Assembly (NCBI GenBank): GCA_934229785.1
Contig: CAKQEA010000005.1
Location: 62,001-126,000 of the forward strand
Source: an uncultured Anaeroplasmataceae bacterium
Lineage (GTDB): Bacteria; Bacillota_I; Bacilli_A; Acholeplasmatales; Anaeroplasmataceae
Reading direction: 5' to 3'
DNA: 64,000 nucleotides
Shown piece by piece: positions 7,253 through 17,172 of this stretch. The position numbers were made by a program, and so were the translations under genes. Under the pieces are notes generated by a model, which saw only the letters and a program-made list of their open reading frames with translations, was not told the origin of the DNA and searched no databases. The first letter of the stretch is position 1; each line of letters begins with the position of its first letter.

Positions 7253-8932
7253 TTACTTACTTAGCAAAGATTTTGCATGCTCTAAGGCATACATTGATAA
7301 TTTATCACCTGATAGCATCATTGCTATTTCTTCAACTCTTCTATCATATGATAAATCCTCTATTCTAGTTTTAGTCCTTCCGTCTATTAATTCCTTATAA
7401 ATATGCTTATGCTGATCACCAAATGATGCAACCTGAGGTAAATGTGTTATACATAAAACCTGAACATATTTTGAAATTTGATGCATTTTAATCGCAATTT
7501 TCTTAGCAGTTGCTCCTGAAACACCAGTATCAATTTCATCAAAAACCATTAATGACAAATCTGTATTTACTGATAAATAGCTCTTAAATGCAAGCATAAT
7601 TCTACTCATTTCGCCACCTGAAGCTACCTTATGAAGAGGTTTTAATGGTTCACCTTTATTAAATGAAATCATAAATTCAATTTCGTCTATTCCATTTTCA
7701 TGAAAAATATCCTTGTTTGTAAAATCACTACAATTTATTTCATTAAATTTGATATTAAAAATTGTATTATCTAAGTCTAGCTCCTTACATTCTTTTTCAA
7801 TTTGACTAGCCATCTTAAGAGATATCTTCTTACGATACTCACTTAGTTTCAATCCACTTGATAAGGCTTTATTAAATAATGACTTACATTTTTCTTCATG
7901 CTCTTTAAATAATTCATCATAATTAGTAACCATTTCTATTTCAATTGTAATTTCATTTAAATAGCTTATTAATTCACTAACACTTTTTTTATATTTCGTT
8001 TTGGCATGCTCAATTTCGTTTAATTTATCAATTGATTGATTTAACTCATCCTCATCAAAATCAAGAGATTCAATTTGATTATAAATATCTTCCTTTATTT
8101 CACTTGATATATAATATGAATCTAATAGTTTCTCACAATAATCCTTATATTTAGAATCATATGAAGCTATTTTTTCAATTGACTTTGATGCATTATACAA
8201 TGAATCAATTCCATTCATTTCAGAATTTAAGGTATTATAGGCCTCATTAAGTGATGAAAATATTTTATCATAATTAGAAAGCTTAGCTATTTTTTCTTCC
8301 AGTTCAACATCTATATTTTCATATAAATTTAAATTAGATAGCTCATCACATTCATACTTTAAAAATTCTAGCTTATCTAACGCTTGCTTTTTCCCTTCCT
8401 TGATATGATTATATTCCTTAAGCTCCTCTAAATACTTTGAATAATTCATTAAATAATCGGCAAGTAGCTTATCAAATTTAGAATCATTTTTAGGATCTAA
8501 AATGAGCAAGTAGCTATCAGGATTAAAAAGTTTATAGGTATCATTTTGAATATGAATATCTGCAAGATGAACAGAAATATTTTTAAGCATACTAAGTGTT
8601 ATTTGTCGATTATTTATCTTAATAACATTTTTACCACTATCAGCAATTTCTCTTAAAATTGTAATTTTATCACTTGATGGTATTTCATATTTAATAAGTA
8701 ATTCATCAATAACTGAATTATCTCTTGTAAATATTCCGCAAATTGAAGCTGATTTTTCACCATACCTAATCATATCACTATCAGCACGTGCTCCAAGTAA
8801 TAAGGATATAGTATCAATAATTAAAGACTTACCAGCACCTGTTTCACCAGTTAAAACAGTCATACCACTTGAAAAATCAACTGTCAAATCCTCAATAATC
8901 GCAAAATTCTTAACATTTAAGCGTTCAAGCAT
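7253..8932 (-). CDS. recN: DNA repair ATPase RecN
   Basis: A full-length 559-residue SMC-like ATPase. Walker A is GETGAGKS near residues 29-36, the N-terminal family signature is MLERLNVKNFAIIEDL, and long coiled-coil arms fill about 150-370. The ABC signature VASGGEMSRIMLAF is near 425 and Walker B LMVFDEIDTGVSG near 463. RecN is recruited to double-strand breaks and helps tether ends for homologous recombination. It follows tlyA with a 6-base gap, the normal Firmicutes order, and is preceded by GGAAGTG. Confidence 0.97.
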   Translation of the reverse strand: MLERLNVKNFAIIEDLTVDFSSGMTVLTGETGAGKSLIIDTISLLLGARADSDMIRYGEKSASICGIFTRDNSVIDELLIKYEIPSSDKITILREIADSGKNVIKINNRQITLSMLKNISVHLADIHIQNDTYKLFNPDSYLLILDPKNDSKFDKLLADYLMNYSKYLEELKEYNHIKEGKKQALDKLEFLKYECDELSNLNLYENIDVELEEKIAKLSNYDKIFSSLNEAYNTLNSEMNGIDSLYNASKSIEKIASYDSKYKDYCEKLLDSYYISSEIKEDIYNQIESLDFDEDELNQSIDKLNEIEHAKTKYKKSVSELISYLNEITIEIEMVTNYDELFKEHEEKCKSLFNKALSSGLKLSEYRKKISLKMASQIEKECKELDLDNTIFNIKFNEINCSDFTNKDIFHENGIDEIEFMISFNKGEPLKPLHKVASGGEMSRIMLAFKSYLSVNTDLSLMVFDEIDTGVSGATAKKIAIKMHQISKYVQVLCITHLPQVASFGDQHKHIYKELIDGRTKTRIEDLSYDRRVEEIAMMLSGDKLSMYALEHAKSLLSK

Positions 8933-8938
8933 TTTTTA

Positions 8939-9691
8939 TCACTTCCTAAACAACTCAACAACATTAATATTAGTTTTAATATTTCTTGCAATCAAAGCTA
9001 AAAATTCTTTATTTCCACTACCACCTAAAATAGGTGATTCACAAATTTTTTTAATTCCTAGATTATATTTTTCTAGTTCCTTAATAATGTTTTCAATTAC
9101 ATGAATATGAACTGTTCTATCCTTAACAATACCATTTTTCATATACACCCTGCCAACCTCAAACTGTGGCTTAATTAAGCATACAAGCTGATTATTTTCA
9201 TTAATAAATCTATTTAAATCAGGTAAAAGATGCTCAATAGAAACAAATGAGACATCCATAACAAAAAAATCAATATCCTCTGGAAAAAAAGGAATATCAG
9301 TAATATTTGTTTGTTCTAATGATATTACTCTTTCATCATTTAAAAGCTTTTCTGCTAATTGATTAGAGCCAACATCGATTGCATAAACCTTTTTAGCCTT
9401 AAAGCTTAAGGCACAATCAGTAAAGCCTCCGGTTGAGGCCCCTATATCAACAACTACCTTGTCCTTAAAATCAAGATAAAATTGTTTAATTGCCGCCTCA
9501 AGCTTTAATCCACCTCTTGAAACATAGGGATTAGATATTTTTTTAATTTCTATTTTTTGATTTATTATATCTAAGCTTGTCTTAACATTAGTACTACCAT
9601 CAACTAAAACATCTCCTGCTTCTATTGCCATCTTAGCCTTAGTTCTAGTTGGATAAAACCCATTTTCAACTAAATATAAATCTAATCTCAT
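8939..9691 (-). CDS. tlyA: TlyA family rRNA 2'-O-methyltransferase
   Basis: A 250-residue protein with an N-terminal S4 RNA-binding domain (about residues 1-60, RLDLYLVENGFYPTRTKAKM) and an FtsJ/RrmJ-type methyltransferase domain. The SAM motif is VVDIGASTGGFTDC near residue 80. Catalytic-type residues are seen in DVSFVS and LIKPQFEVGR. TlyA proteins methylate ribose 2'-OH groups of 16S and 23S rRNA; in this gene neighbourhood the family is standard. It is three bases from xseB and six from recN, inside one operon. The stop is TGA immediately followed by TAA. Confidence 0.94.
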   Translation of the reverse strand: MRLDLYLVENGFYPTRTKAKMAIEAGDVLVDGSTNVKTSLDIINQKIEIKKISNPYVSRGGLKLEAAIKQFYLDFKDKVVVDIGASTGGFTDCALSFKAKKVYAIDVGSNQLAEKLLNDERVISLEQTNITDIPFFPEDIDFFVMDVSFVSIEHLLPDLNRFINENNQLVCLIKPQFEVGRVYMKNGIVKDRTVHIHVIENIIKELEKYNLGIKKICESPILGGSGNKEFLALIARNIKTNINVVELFRK

Positions 9692-9693
9692 AA

Positions 9694-9906
9694 TTATTCC
9701 TTTTTAAAATCAACAAGACCAGATTCTGTCATCTTTTTAACAACAAGTTCTTCACTTGTATTTAAGATTTCATAGCATTTTTTAGAAATTTCAAGACCTG
9801 CAGTATATCCCTTAACAGCATCCTCTAAAGAGATTGTATTGTCCTCAAGTGATCTTAATATTTTTTCAAGCTCAGCTAAATATTCTTCAAAGCTCTTATT
9901 TTCCAT
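9694..9906 (-). CDS. xseB: Exodeoxyribonuclease VII small subunit
   Basis: A 70-residue helical protein (SFEEYLAELEKILRSLEDN, then LEDAVKGYTAGLEISKKC) of the size and pattern expected for XseB. It binds XseA to form exonuclease VII, which degrades single-stranded DNA in both directions. It overlaps the end of xseA by 11 bases, consistent with coupled translation. Confidence 0.95.
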   Translation of the reverse strand: MENKSFEEYLAELEKILRSLEDNTISLEDAVKGYTAGLEISKKCYEILNTSEELVVKKMTESGLVDFKKE

Positions 9907-11104
9907 TTTCCTTCACCTCTTTAATTTCACTTATTACATAACCATTTTTCATTTCAGTTTTTAAAATATCATTAACCTTAACCTTTGAAACATCCGTTAT
10001 AATATTGCCGTTAACAGAACTAATTGAATAGCCCTTATCCATAATTGAAAGAGGATTTAAGGCATCAAGCTCATGCTTTAAAAGCTCATATTGATGCTTC
10101 TTATTAGTCAAAATTCTATTCATATATATAGCTAATTGCTTTGTGTTTACATCTAGCATTTCACGCTTATGCTTCAAAGTATTAATTGGATTATGAGCTT
10201 CAATTCTTCTATCCATATTCGCCATAAGCATTTTTCTATCATTTAATAGATAATTAACTCTTTTAGTCATAGAATCAACATAATAATTAATATTTTGCTT
10301 TAGATTATCAATAGATGGTGTTGCAAGCTCAGCCGCTGCTGTTGGAGTTGCAGCACGCATATCAGCAACAAAATCGGCAATTGTAAAATCAATTTCATGA
10401 CCTACAGCTGAAATAATTGGAATTGTACTATCATATATAGCTTGAGCTACAATCCTTTCATTAAATGCCCACAAATCTTCAATTGATCCACCACCACGAC
10501 CAACAATTAACACATCACAAACATTATCAAAATTTGCTTTTTTTATTTGTTTTACAACATCATCCTTAGCATCATCACCTTGAACAATTGCAGGATATAA
10601 AATAACACTACATAAAGGATACCTTCTTGATATAGTATTAATTATATCCTTGATTGCTGCTCCTGTTGGTGAAGTAATTACACCAATTACCTTCGGAAAC
10701 CTTGGTAGTGGTAATTTATGATTTAAATCAAATAATCCTTCCTTTTGAAGCTCTGCTTTAAGCTTTTCATAAGCTAAATATAAATCTCCAACTCCATCAC
10801 TTTTTAATTCTTTAACATTAATTTGATAGGTACCACTTGGCTCATATACTGTTATGTTTCCTCTAACATAAACCTTCATTCCATCACTAGGCTCAAATTT
10901 AACCTTTGAGGCTGATGAGGCAAACATAGTAGCAGATATAGCTGCATTCTCATCTTTTAATGTAAAATAAAAATGTCCACGAGAATTATGCTTGAAATTT
11001 GAAATTTCACCTTCAAGCAATACATCTTCTAAATGATGATCGTGGTCAAATTTATATTTAATGTATTTAGTTAAAGCCGTTACTGTTAAATAACGTTCCT
11101 CCAT
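9896..11104 (-). CDS. xseA: Exodeoxyribonuclease VII large subunit
   Basis: A 402-residue protein with an N-terminal OB-fold (about residues 3-105: LTVTALTKYIKYKFD, LEGEISNFKHNSRGHFYFTL) and the catalytic domain. The catalytic motif is in VGRGGGSIEDLWAFNE near 190-206, followed by SAVGHEIDFTIADFVADMRAATPTAAAE-type core residues near 220-245. A coiled coil follows. It pairs with the overlapping xseB gene. The start has AGGTGAG upstream. Normal family length, no damage seen. Confidence 0.96.
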   Translation of the reverse strand: MEERYLTVTALTKYIKYKFDHDHHLEDVLLEGEISNFKHNSRGHFYFTLKDENAAISATMFASSASKVKFEPSDGMKVYVRGNITVYEPSGTYQINVKELKSDGVGDLYLAYEKLKAELQKEGLFDLNHKLPLPRFPKVIGVITSPTGAAIKDIINTISRRYPLCSVILYPAIVQGDDAKDDVVKQIKKANFDNVCDVLIVGRGGGSIEDLWAFNERIVAQAIYDSTIPIISAVGHEIDFTIADFVADMRAATPTAAAELATPSIDNLKQNINYYVDSMTKRVNYLLNDRKMLMANMDRRIEAHNPINTLKHKREMLDVNTKQLAIYMNRILTNKKHQYELLKHELDALNPLSIMDKGYSISSVNGNIITDVSKVKVNDILKTEMKNGYVISEIKEVKENGK

Positions 11105-11116
11105 ACACTCACCTAC

Positions 11117-11503
11117 TTAAATATTTTTTGAAATATTATCTAATAATTTATTGTTAAAGCCTACAGCCTTATGATCTCCTTGATCAGAATACTCCTTAGT
11201 AATTTCTAAAGCTTCATTAATAACAATTTTTTTATCAACATTATTAAGTAATTCATAAGTAGCCAAGCGAATAATAGCCTTATCAACAAGATTTAATCTT
11301 GAAATAGTATAATTAACAAGTGATTTAGAAATAATATCATCTATTTTTTCTAAATTTGCTTCAATTCCTTTGACATACTTTAAAGCAAGTGGGTCAACTG
11401 GTGTTTCATCATAATACTTAATTGCTTCATCTATCGTAACATTATTAAAATCACTGGCATATAAAATTTGCATTGCCATAACTCTTGCATCTCTTTTTGT
11501 CAT
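11117..11503 (-). CDS. nusB: Transcription antitermination factor NusB
   Basis: About 128 residues, all-helical, with typical phrases: RDARVMAMQILYASDF at the start, LVDKAIIRLATYELL in the middle, and VINEALEITKEYSD toward the end. NusB binds boxA RNA with NusE (S10) and promotes rRNA antitermination. I chose the ATG at 11503 because GGAG lies 9 bases upstream. An in-frame ATG at 11518 has no ribosome site and would add five residues. It is the first gene of the nusB-xseA-xseB-tlyA-recN run. Confidence 0.95.
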   Translation of the reverse strand: MTKRDARVMAMQILYASDFNNVTIDEAIKYYDETPVDPLALKYVKGIEANLEKIDDIISKSLVNYTISRLNLVDKAIIRLATYELLNNVDKKIVINEALEITKEYSDQGDHKAVGFNNKLLDNISKNI

Positions 11504-11674
11504 ATCACTAATCTCCATAAAAAATATCAATATTATTTTAACATAAAATCACATTGATTAAAAGATAAATACGACAAAAATATTTTCGACTTAACTTTAA
11601 AAAATAAAATATTATTTGATAATTAAACCAAATTTTTATAAAAGCAAAATAATATTATTCATTTTTAAAAAAAA

Positions 11675-12316
11675 TCACTTATTTTTAATTATTATTTCCA
11701 AATTATTTATAACTTTCTCACTATTTAATATTGAAGTATGAGTTGTATTAGGGATTATCATAATTGATTTATTTTCACTAATACAATTATCAAATAATAC
11801 CTTAACAGATTTATATGAAACTAAATAATCATCCTCACCTATAAACAAGTAAGTATTTGGCACAACAATATTTACTTCCCTTTTCACATAATTTGTTATT
11901 TTAACAAATTCAATAAAATAAATAAACTTATTTGATTTAGTTAAATTCGTTTTATTTTTAGACTTACTTTTATATTTTAAAAATTTAAAATTCCCAGGAA
12001 ATATGTAATATAATGCAGGTGCTAATAAATATAAATTGTCAATTTTTCTTAAATGTTGTAAAAAAACAGCTAGTACTCCGCCAATCGAATAGCCCAAAAC
12101 ATCAATTTCTTCGTAATTTTTCACCCTATCATATTGATTAATAACATACTTCAAAGTATTATCTTTATTAAATTCTAAAGTATTATTCCCATGTCCAGGC
12201 ATATCAGAACAAATAATGGTATCATAATACCTACTAATTTTTGATAGAATATTAAACATTTGTTTTTTATTTTCACATAATCCATGAAATACAATTAATG
12301 CTTTAATAATAATCAC
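11675..12316 (-). CDS. Alpha/beta hydrolase, probable serine esterase/lipase-like
   Basis: About 213 residues. The nucleophile elbow is GYSIGG near residue 75, an oxyanion-type segment FHGLCENK is near the N-terminus, and the catalytic histidine is likely in PNTTHTSI near the C-terminus. The substrate is unknown. The start is weak: GTG at 12316 sits inside AGGTG, so true initiation could be at a nearby non-standard codon. Divergent from uppS across about 65 bases. Not recognised as a specific named enzyme. Confidence 0.7.
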   Translation of the reverse strand: MIIIKALIVFHGLCENKKQMFNILSKISRYYDTIICSDMPGHGNNTLEFNKDNTLKYVINQYDRVKNYEEIDVLGYSIGGVLAVFLQHLRKIDNLYLLAPALYYIFPGNFKFLKYKSKSKNKTNLTKSNKFIYFIEFVKITNYVKREVNIVVPNTYLFIGEDDYLVSYKSVKVLFDNCISENKSIMIIPNTTHTSILNSEKVINNLEIIIKNK

Positions 12317-12336
12317 CTAATTATTTTATGATATAT

Positions 12337-12365
12337 TTGTTAATAATGCTATCTTATGTTATAAT
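12337..12365 (+). promoter_or_regulatory. Sigma-A promoter of uppS-ispH with extended -10
   Basis: TTGTTA (12337-12342), 17-base spacer, then TATAAT (12360-12365) preceded by TGT, forming an extended -10. It lies 17 bases before the uppS start codon, so the leader is very short. Confidence 0.8.
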
Positions 12366-12381
12366 ACGAAAGGTGATAGAA

Positions 12382-13107
12382 ATGGATTATGAATTAGATA
12401 TGAATAAAATACCTACTCATATTGCTATGATTTTAGATGGCAATGGTAGATGGGCCAAAAAAAGAGGATTACCTCGTACTGCAGGACATAGAAAGGGAGC
12501 ATTTAACATTGAAACAATTGCCTTTGAATGTGAACGTTTAGGAGTTAAATATATGACTTGCTACTGCTTTTCAACTGAAAATTGGAAAAGACCTGAGGAT
12601 GAGGTTAATTATTTAATGAAGCTTCCAATTAGATATTTTAAAAAAGCCTATAAAACTATTATTAATTCAAATATAAAAATTAAAATGATTGGTAGACGAG
12701 ATAGATTCACAAAAGAATTTTTAAAAACAGTTGAAGAGATTGAAGAAACTACAAAAGACCATACTGGTTTAGTATTAACTTTATGCTTAGATTATGGTTC
12801 TTATGATGAAATAACAACAGCTGTAAAAGAAATTGCAACTGAGGTTAAAGATGGAAAACTAGAAATATCTGATATTACGCCACAAACTATATCAAATCAT
12901 TTATTTACAAAGAATTACCCACCTCTTGACTTACTTATTAGAACATCAGGTGAATACCGTATAAGCAATTATCTATTATGGCAAATAGCCTATTCAGAAT
13001 TTTATTTTACTGACGTTTTATGGCCTGATTTTGATGTATCTGAATTGCATAAGGCCTTATATGATTACCAGAACCGTAATCGTAGATTTGGTGGATTAAA
13101 AAAATGA
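12382..13107 (+). CDS. uppS: Isoprenyl transferase (undecaprenyl diphosphate synthase)
   Basis: About 241 residues. Hallmarks are ILDGNGRWAKKRGLPRTAGH near the N-terminus and TSGEYRISNYLLWQIAYSEF with NRNRRFGG at the C-terminus. It condenses isopentenyl diphosphate units to give undecaprenyl diphosphate, the lipid carrier for peptidoglycan and for the polysaccharides encoded further along this window. The start at 12382 has AAAGGTGATAGAA in front; the frame is open 18 codons further upstream, but that part overlaps the promoter. It overlaps ispH by ATGA. Confidence 0.95.
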   Translation: MDYELDMNKIPTHIAMILDGNGRWAKKRGLPRTAGHRKGAFNIETIAFECERLGVKYMTCYCFSTENWKRPEDEVNYLMKLPIRYFKKAYKTIINSNIKIKMIGRRDRFTKEFLKTVEEIEETTKDHTGLVLTLCLDYGSYDEITTAVKEIATEVKDGKLEISDITPQTISNHLFTKNYPPLDLLIRTSGEYRISNYLLWQIAYSEFYFTDVLWPDFDVSELHKALYDYQNRNRRFGGLKK

Positions 13108-13970
13108 TTAAGGTAAACAAAATTGAACCTCAAGGCTATTGTAATGGAGTTAAAAGAGCATTAAATATTGTAAATGATGCAATAGAAGACCCAAAAACAA
13201 AAAAGCCAATTTATCTACTAGGACAAATTATTCATAATAAATATGTAGTAGATATGCTTATTGATGCTGGTGTTAAGGTTATAGATGATAAAAATAAAAC
13301 AAGACTTGAATTATTAGATTTAATAAATGATGGTAGTGTTGTTTTATCTGCTCATGGCGTATCACCTGATGTTTATACAAAAGCTATAAATAAAGGCTTA
13401 AACATAATTGATACAACCTGTGGTAATGTTTTAATTGTCCATAAAAAAATTAAACAATTTTTAGATTTAAACTATACCTGTTTATATATAGGAACACCAA
13501 ATCATCCAGAATGCGAAGGAGTTTTAGGTATATCTAATGAAATAAAGCTTATTTCAAATATTAATGATTTAGATAATTTAAGGATAACTGGCAATATCTA
13601 CGTTACCAACCAAACAACACTATCAAAATTTGATATTGCTGATATCTACAAAAAAATAAATGCGCTTTATCCTAATGCAATACTTGATGATAAAATATGT
13701 AACGCAACAACTATAAGACAAAATGCTATGGCAAATCAAAAAAAAGCAGATTTATGTATTGTTGTAGGAGACAAAAAATCATCAAACACTAAAAAGCTTG
13801 TTAAGGTTTCACAAGATATTGCTAAAATACCAACAGTTTTATGTGAAAATCTTGATGATTTAGATAAATCGTTATTAAATAATATAAAAACAGTAAATAT
13901 TTCATCTGGTGCTTCTACTCCTGATTTGCTTGTAAATGAAATAATAAATTACATTGAAGCCTTAAAATAA
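13104..13970 (+). CDS. ispH: 4-hydroxy-3-methylbut-2-enyl diphosphate reductase
   Basis: A 288-residue iron-sulfur enzyme, last step of the MEP isoprenoid pathway, giving IPP and DMAPP. The three cluster cysteines are visible in GYCNGVKRAL, TTCGNV and ICNATTIRQNAM. Substrate-binding histidines are in SAHGVSP and GTPNHPECEG, and TNQTTLS is also typical. Coupled to uppS by an ATGA overlap, so isoprenoid precursor and carrier synthesis are co-expressed. The fused S1 domains found in some Firmicutes IspH proteins are absent. Confidence 0.95.
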   Translation: MIKVNKIEPQGYCNGVKRALNIVNDAIEDPKTKKPIYLLGQIIHNKYVVDMLIDAGVKVIDDKNKTRLELLDLINDGSVVLSAHGVSPDVYTKAINKGLNIIDTTCGNVLIVHKKIKQFLDLNYTCLYIGTPNHPECEGVLGISNEIKLISNINDLDNLRITGNIYVTNQTTLSKFDIADIYKKINALYPNAILDDKICNATTIRQNAMANQKKADLCIVVGDKKSSNTKKLVKVSQDIAKIPTVLCENLDDLDKSLLNNIKTVNISSGASTPDLLVNEIINYIEALK

Positions 13971-13989
13971 TGCTTAAAAAAATCACATT

Positions 13990-14116
13990 ATTTTCTTTCT
14001 TTTAATTCATTTCTATGATATTATAAAAGTGTGTTATCTAACATACAAAAAACACCTCATATTGATTTTTGGTTTCGTAGAACAATTTCATTATATCAAA
14101 TGAGGTGTTTTTTATT
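13990..14116 (-). mobile_element. Internally deleted ISL3-like element end with strong hairpin
   Basis: The minus strand here matches the left end and first codons of the ISL3-like remnant at 44467-44826. CACCTCATTTGATATAATG, then CAAAAATCAATATGAGGTG, then a start ATGTTAGATAACA are shared, followed by a jump to a segment like ATCATAGAAATG further inside the element. The 14-bp arms AAAAAACACCTCAT / ATGAGGTGTTTTTT (14047-14060, 14100-14113) form a hairpin with T-runs on both sides. It now lies between convergent ispH and the ATPase gene and can act as a bidirectional terminator. Confidence 0.75.
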
Positions 14117-14244
14117 TATTTTTAAACTTAACTACACAACATAATTTAAAATGTATATTTTTGTCAAAATTCATGATAATTATATGTCATATCTAGATTG
14201 TTTTTTTTCTTAAATTAACAAAATACAAATTTTTATCATGTTAA

Positions 14245-15828
14245 TTATATTTCAATTATTTTAATTTTTGATGAATGCTTTAAAGTATTATCATCATATG
14301 ATATTCCTAGTAATAATACCTTACCATGATAATCACCTAGTGAATTAAAATACTTTTTTTGTTTTATTTGTTCTATTGCCTCTTCAGCTGATGAATTAAT
14401 CTTAAGCTCTACTATAAATGGTATATGATTATTATCATATGGTATAAAGGATAAATCAGATCTTCCTAAAATAGATGTATCCTCTTTTTTTATATTATAG
14501 AATTGTTTTGCATTATAGTATGATATTTCTACTATAATTCCTAATATATCCTCTTTATTCTTATTAAATGGTCCTGCTAAATCCTTATGATTTTGATCTA
14601 ATGTTTTATTTATAAATTCTACATTACCTTTTAATGTTTCTTCATATAATTTTTTTGAATTAGAAATAGGGTTATATATTTCCTTCCAGTCTAACTCCAA
14701 TATGGCATTTACAAATTCTTGTCTTATTTCATAATTTGGGATATAACAATATCCATAGCCTAATTCTTCTCCTTTTATAAATCCTAAATAGCCTAAATGA
14801 ATTAATACTGTTAATGCAGAATCTGCTGAATTAACCTTTGTTAAATCATTATCAAATCTTGAAACATTTACACTTACTTTATCACCACTTAACATCCTAG
14901 CAATAATACCCTTAAGCGCACCATTGTCATAATTCATATAATTTGTAACTGCTTCAATAGCTGATGTTTGAGTCCAATAATCCCCATATTCTCCACTTAA
15001 AACAGCCTCAACAACTGATTTTGGATTATATAATGAAACATCACCTAATTTATATCCATTATACCACTGGCTTATTTTGTTAAAGTCTCTATTATACTTC
15101 TTACATAAATCCTTAACTTCTTCTTCAGTAAAACCTAAAAATGACTCAAAGCCTCTTGGTCTAATCATATTATACTCAGTAAACATATTTAAGGTTGATT
15201 GAGTTGAATATCTTCTAATTGGAAGTATTCCTGTCATATAAACTAAATCTATACAAGCTGATACATCTGAAGATTTAAATAATCCTCTTAAGAACATAAT
15301 ATAATCATCACATAGCTTATAATTATATTCTTCTTCTCTAAATATAACATCCCATTCATCTATTAAAAAAATAAATCTTTCATTAGTTTCATTATTTATT
15401 TTAGTTAAAGCATCAGATAACATTAAATCAGTTATATTAATATTTTCATATTTATCTTTTAAATCTGATAAAATTCTTTTCTTTAACTCGATAACAAATT
15501 CTTCCTTATTATCAATGTTCGCATACAAGCTTGACATATCAATCCAAATAACATTATGTTTATTTAAATGTTCTAAATATGTGCTATCATTTGCTATATT
15601 TAGCTTATCAAATAAAGATGCAGAATCACAGCCTTTTGAATAATAAGCATTAAGCATAGATAGAGCCATTGTTTTACCAAAACGACGAGGACGAGTAATG
15701 CACATATATGCATTTTCAGAACCAAAAAGTTTATTGCATTCTTTAATAATCATTGATTTATCAATAAATATTTCTGATTTCATATATTTTTTCAATTTTG
15801 AATTATCACTATTTAAATAAAACGACAT
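14245..15828 (-). CDS. AAA-ATPase-like / PD-(D/E)XK nuclease domain protein
   Basis: About 527 residues. The N-terminal AAA-ATPase-like domain has a degenerate P-loop in ITRPRRFGKTMALSM near residue 45 and a Walker-B-like FIFLIDEWDVIFRE near 150. The C-terminal DUF1703-type PD-(D/E)XK domain is seen in LGRSDLSFIPY and PFIVELKINSS near 455-485 (D then E-x-K). Start at 15828 has GGAGAG six bases upstream. The family is abundant and often multicopy in gut bacteria; its role is not established. A damaged paralogue follows immediately upstream (15901-17067), so a duplication happened here. Confidence 0.85.
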   Translation of the reverse strand: MSFYLNSDNSKLKKYMKSEIFIDKSMIIKECNKLFGSENAYMCITRPRRFGKTMALSMLNAYYSKGCDSASLFDKLNIANDSTYLEHLNKHNVIWIDMSSLYANIDNKEEFVIELKKRILSDLKDKYENINITDLMLSDALTKINNETNERFIFLIDEWDVIFREEEYNYKLCDDYIMFLRGLFKSSDVSACIDLVYMTGILPIRRYSTQSTLNMFTEYNMIRPRGFESFLGFTEEEVKDLCKKYNRDFNKISQWYNGYKLGDVSLYNPKSVVEAVLSGEYGDYWTQTSAIEAVTNYMNYDNGALKGIIARMLSGDKVSVNVSRFDNDLTKVNSADSALTVLIHLGYLGFIKGEELGYGYCYIPNYEIRQEFVNAILELDWKEIYNPISNSKKLYEETLKGNVEFINKTLDQNHKDLAGPFNKNKEDILGIIVEISYYNAKQFYNIKKEDTSILGRSDLSFIPYDNNHIPFIVELKINSSAEEAIEQIKQKKYFNSLGDYHGKVLLLGISYDDNTLKHSSKIKIIEI

Positions 15829-15900
15829 AATATCTCTCCTCACTTAATCCAACTTCTTATATATGCCTTATTATAACATTTTTAATAAGATTTTTGTTAA

Positions 15901-17067
15901 TTACATTTCAATTATTTCAATTTTATTTTTATTCCAATTAAGTCTTTTAAATGCTCTTTCAAATTCTTGCCTTATTTCATAATTTGGAATATAACAAACC
16001 TTTAATTTTTTATCATAAGCTAAATAGCCTAAATGTATTAATACTGTTAATACTGAATCTGCTGAATCAACCTTTGTTAAATCATTTCCAAATTCTGATA
16101 CATCAATATTAACCTTATCATCAAGTATCATTTTACAAATTATATCTTTTAATTCATCATTATTATAATTCATATAATCAGTTAAAGCTTCAATTGATGA
16201 TGTTCGATTTCAGTACTCATCACATTCTCCTTTAAATATAGCATCAACAACTGATTTGGGATTATATAATGAAATACCATTTAAATTATATCCATTATAC
16301 CATTTCTTTATTTCATTAAAATCTCTATTGTATTTATTACATAAATCAATTACTTCATCTTCAGTAAAACCTATATAAGATGCTAAATTATATGAATCAA
16401 GCATATCATAAATTTCAAAGTTATTTAATAATGTTTGACTAGAAGTACGTCTAATTGGTAATATTCCTGTCATATAAACTAAATCAATACAGCTTGATAC
16501 ATCACTTGCTTTAAATAAACCACTTAAAAATTCTGTATATTTCTTACATAATTTTATATTATTTGCTTGTTCTCTAAATATAACATCCCATTCATCTATT
16601 AAAAAAATAAATCTTTCATATAATTTAGAATTTATTCTTATAATTGCTTTTGCTATAGTATTATCCATTTCTTTTAAAATGTCAGGATATGCATGTTTTA
16701 AATCATCCATTATTTCACTTGCTAGCTTTTCAACAAATGTATTTTTATCTATAGTATCTACATATACGCTTGCCATATCAATCCAAATAACATTATGTTT
16801 ATTTAAATGTTCTATATATGTGCTATCATTTGTTATATTTAGTTTATCAAAAAAATCTTTTGAATCACAGCCTTTTGAATAATAAGCATTAAGCATAGAT
16901 AGAGCCATTGTTTTACCAAAACGACGGGGACGTGTAATGCACATATATTTATCACTTGTTCCAAATAAAGAATTGCATTCCTTAATTAAATTAGATTTAT
17001 CTATAAAAATTCGTGCACTTTTATATTCATTAAATTTATCATTATTTTGATTTAAATATAATGCCAT
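15901..17067 (-). pseudogene. Second AAA-ATPase-like / PD-(D/E)XK gene, nonsense mutated and truncated
   Basis: Paralogue of the adjacent 14245-15828 gene. The first 285 codons are intact, with P-loop region ITRPRRFGKTMALSM and FIFLIDEWDVIFRE. The frame then meets TGA at 16210-16212 exactly where the paralogue has a tryptophan (DYW versus EY-stop). The same frame continues with SSIEALTDYMNYNNDELKD and YIPNYEIRQEFERAFKRLNW. It then jumps to the last residues IEIIEM, missing the whole nuclease domain. So there is one nonsense mutation plus a C-terminal deletion of about 130 residues. Confidence 0.85.
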
Positions 17068-17172
17068 GGTATCACTATCCTTGTCATTATTTATTTTATC
17101 ACATTAAAACATAAAATGTCACCTTCGAATATGAAATAAAATTTTACATAACTATAATATATTATTATTATT

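Noticed and set aside
7131..7400. Plus-strand open frame of about 89 codons
   Set aside because: It lies antisense across the start of the desulfidase-family gene and the end of recN, both strongly supported; its sequence is low-complexity and has no ribosome site.
5569..16212. TGA at 5569-5574 and 16210-16212 read as tryptophan (mycoplasma-type code)
   Set aside because: Trp is encoded by TGG throughout intact genes, and several TGA stops overlap the ATG of intact downstream genes (844/847, 13104/13107, 59106/59109), so TGA is a stop.
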